DNA from: Breoghania sp.
GTDB taxonomy: Bacteria > Pseudomonadota > Alphaproteobacteria > Rhizobiales > Stappiaceae
Direction: 5' to 3'
Assembly: GCF_963674635.1 (NCBI RefSeq)
Contig: NZ_OY771475.1
Span: 434,001 to 498,000 of the forward strand
Length of the DNA: 64,000 nt
Part shown: in pieces, positions 62,150 to 64,000 of the stretch
Position numbering within the stretch: position 1 is the stretch's first letter
Layout of the letters: each line of letters begins with the position of its first letter
The notes under the pieces: generated by a model
Database searches by the model: none
Seen by the model: only the letters and a program-made list of their open reading frames with translations
Told to the model about the DNA's origin: nothing
Made by a program: the position numbers and the translations under genes

Positions 62150-64000
62150 TTGTCCGCCGTGGCGAGCATTCCAGTGTCGGTGCCGACCAATACCGGGCAG
62201 AGCCTGACGGCTCTGGGAGCCGGGCAGGTGGTGGCTGCGCGCGTGGTTTCGCAAGGTGGGGACGGCACGACACAGCTTTCGCTTGGCAAGGGACAGCAGG
62301 TGGAGGTGCGCCTGCCGATGGCCCTTCCGGCGGGCACAACGGTGGCCCTGCAGGTGCAATCTGGCGGGACGCAGCCCAATCTGGCGTTGATGGTCGATGC
62401 GCAGGGCCAGCCGATGACACCGGATGTCGCGCGCGCCGCTCTTGCGGCCTCGCAGAATACCGGAACAGGGGGCACTGCGGCCGGTCAGGCCATCCCATTG
62501 CCGCAACCTGCCGTGCAGCGTCCCGTCTTCACGCCGGGCGATGTTCTGAATGCTCAGGTTCTCGGACAGACAGCCGAAGGTGCGACCCGTCTCAATGTGG
62601 GGCGCACCATGCTTGATGCGCGGCTTCCCGAAGCCTTGCCCCAAGGCATGCGAACCGTCGCCCTGAAGGTGGAGACGGGTGGCACGCAGCCACGCCTTGC
62701 GGTGGTGGTGGATGGGGAGGGGCGTCCGGCAAATCCCGAGGCGGTGCGAGCCCAGGCGGCAAGCGGCCAGGTGCGCACCGGTCCTGCCTTCACCGCAACA
62801 CCGCCGGCCTCGGGGCAGACGGCGGGGTCGGTGGCTGCCCAATCCGACCCGGCGCAAACGCTTGCAGCCCTCAAGACCGGCGATCTGGTCAATGCCAAGG
62901 TCATCCAGCAGGGCGCGGATGGCACGACGCGGCTGTCCATCGGGCGCGCGCAGGTGGAGGTTCGCCTGCCGGTCGCGCTCAAGGAGGGCGCGACGGTCAC
63001 CTTGCGGGCGGAGGTCGGCACGGGTGTTGGCAGCGCTCAGCCCACATTGCGGCTCGGCGCGCTCGTCGATCCGCACAACCAGCCGCTTTCGGGCGATGTC
63101 GCGCGCATGGCCAACGCCGCGCGCGCGCAGGCTCCCGTGCAGGCGACGGTGGTCTCCGGGCCCGGCAAATTGCCGCCTGCGGGGAGCCTTGTCGCGGCGA
63201 AGGTCCTGCTTGCCGCATCCGACGGCATGCCGCAGATCGCGATCGGCAAGAGCGTGATCAAGGCCCCGCTCGGCGCACTGCCGGAAGCGGGCGGAACTGT
63301 TCTCGTAAAGATCGCATCGAATGGGACTGGCGCAGAGCCGCCGCAGCTATCGCTTCTGACGAACCGTCAGGGGGCACCCGTCAACGGGGAGACAACGCAG
63401 GCATTGGCCTCTGCCCGGCAAATGCCATCGGGCGAGGTGAAGCTCGTTCAGACGTCCGCCCCCGGTACGCTGAAGCCGACGGCGGCGCCCGAAGCGCTGG
63501 AAAAGGCGGTGAATGAGGCGCGCCCCCTGGCAGCATCGCGGCAGGATTCCATGGCCCCGCTCTTTGCCAATGCGGCGGCGGCCTCGGGAAAATCGAGCCC
63601 GCTGCCGCCCGTTCTTCAGCAAGTGGTGCGCGATGTTCTGGGCTTCCGGCTTCCCGCCGATGGGGTGACCGGCGAGCAGGTGCGTGTCGCCGCCGGGCGG
63701 TCCGGGCTCTTCAGCGAAGCGCAGGCGGCAACGGCCAGGGGGGAAAGCGCCTCAGGTCAGGTGCCGCAGGGTGCGCGTTCCCAATCCTCACCAGCACGCG
63801 CGACGGCGGCGGGAGACGTTTTGGCGGCACCCGACACATTGCAGGCGCTCGTCAATGCGAGTGTTCAGGGCGGGGGCAAGGCGGACCTGAAAAACACGCT
63901 CTTCCTGTTGCGCGCGGTCTTGTCCGGCTTTCTTGGAGAGGATGCGGACCTGCCGCTGCCGCCCCGCGCCGGAACACCGCCGCCACCGCCGCGCGCGGGC
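62150..64000 (+). CDS. Repeat protein at the right edge, 3' truncated; possibly FliK-like
   Basis: Open frame of 617 codons from TTG 62150 to the end of the window; no stop is reached. GAGAGG lies seven bases upstream. The protein is Ala/Gly/Pro/Gln/Val-rich and has about four repeats of 100-114 residues starting near residues 25, 130, 244 and 345. Each begins G-x-(L/V)-(V/L)-x-A-(K/R/Q)-V, then an '(A/G)DG-T-x-L-x-(I/L/V)G' strand, then 'RLP-AL' and 'T-QP-L' blocks. Such Gln/Ala-rich repeats occur in the N-terminal part of flagellar hook-length control proteins, but the diagnostic C-terminal domain is outside the window. No signal peptide. Confidence 0.65.
   Translation, partial: MSAVASIPVSVPTNTGQSLTALGAGQVVAARVVSQGGDGTTQLSLGKGQQVEVRLPMALPAGTTVALQVQSGGTQPNLALMVDAQGQPMTPDVARAALAASQNTGTGGTAAGQAIPLPQPAVQRPVFTPGDVLNAQVLGQTAEGATRLNVGRTMLDARLPEALPQGMRTVALKVETGGTQPRLAVVVDGEGRPANPEAVRAQAASGQVRTGPAFTATPPASGQTAGSVAAQSDPAQTLAALKTGDLVNAKVIQQGADGTTRLSIGRAQVEVRLPVALKEGATVTLRAEVGTGVGSAQPTLRLGALVDPHNQPLSGDVARMANAARAQAPVQATVVSGPGKLPPAGSLVAAKVLLAASDGMPQIAIGKSVIKAPLGALPEAGGTVLVKIASNGTGAEPPQLSLLTNRQGAPVNGETTQALASARQMPSGEVKLVQTSAPGTLKPTAAPEALEKAVNEARPLAASRQDSMAPLFANAAAASGKSSPLPPVLQQVVRDVLGFRLPADGVTGEQVRVAAGRSGLFSEAQAATARGESASGQVPQGARSQSSPARATAAGDVLAAPDTLQALVNASVQGGGKADLKNTLFLLRAVLSGFLGEDADLPLPPRAGTPPPPPRAG

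Noticed and set aside
62036..63076. 346-residue minus-strand ORF under the right-edge repeat protein
   Set aside because: Arg/His-rich shadow translation; the plus strand has a continuous frame with internal repeats and a ribosome-binding site.
1..64000. CRISPR arrays, tRNA or rRNA genes, insertion sequences, prophage genes
   Set aside because: Looked for by eye; no repeat-spacer array, cloverleaf-type sequence, transposase or integrase was recognised.

Overview
The window is ordinary-looking chromosome from a GC-rich alphaproteobacterium. The lineage markers are the divK-pleD pair, EipB (DUF1849), DUF1489, DUF983, DUF3572, DUF6455, a phasin beside clpS-clpA, a BigR/SqrR-type sulfide-stress locus, and the order topA-rnr next to dprA-plsY-pyrC'-pyrB. 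Together these suggest Hyphomicrobiales, perhaps Stappiaceae-like; that placement is inferred from gene content and was not tested by alignment. No rRNA, tRNA, insertion sequence, prophage or CRISPR array was seen.

Layout. 0.1-12.9 kb: MgtE magnesium transporter, small enzymes, isovaleryl-CoA dehydrogenase (ivd), two tandem paralogous membrane diguanylate cyclases, a ClpP-family protease, a globin-like protein without the proximal histidine, a DUF599 membrane protein, a 43-residue membrane peptide gene, a rhodanese, a glutathione transferase and mccB. 13.1-18.7 kb: a soluble PAS histidine kinase with an unusual response regulator, then a sulfide/persulfide locus (TauE/SafE exporter, membrane rhodanese, SqrR/BigR-like repressor, divergent persulfide-dioxygenase-like enzyme). 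18.8-25.7 kb: mccA, DUF1489, panC, a VWA protein with a membrane J-domain protein, and a D-Ala-D-Ala carboxypeptidase with a SPOR domain. 26-30.3 kb: a phasin behind a consensus sigma70 promoter carrying two TGC-N3-GCA sites, then clpS-clpA. 30.5-40.5 kb: AzlCD exporter, HIT, a FemAB-like acyltransferase with an inserted repeat linker, GDPD, RidA, EipB, DinB, a HAD protein, DUF3572, DivK and PleD. 40.5-41.3 kb: a gene-free stretch with strong RNA-like hairpins. 41.3-53.8 kb: rpmG, an MFS transporter, Nudix, DUF983, rnr, topA, a 56-residue ORF, dprA, plsY, a catalytically degenerate dihydroorotase (PyrC') and pyrB. 53.9-64 kb: aidB, a small lipoprotein, an AEC transporter, ruvX, UPF0173, a YHS protein, gatC-gatA, DUF6455, and at the right edge an open-ended gene for a protein with four internal repeats.

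How the genes fit together. ivd, mccB and mccA supply consecutive steps of leucine breakdown but are scattered over about 18 kb. The 15.8-18.7 kb locus is a self-contained sulfide-stress module. Three GGEEF enzymes plus DivK point to c-di-GMP and cell-cycle signalling. ClpS/ClpA and a ClpP-family protease cover N-end-rule proteolysis. topA, rnr, dprA, ruvX and dinB cover nucleic-acid maintenance. pyrB with pyrC' most likely encodes a hetero-oligomeric aspartate transcarbamoylase.
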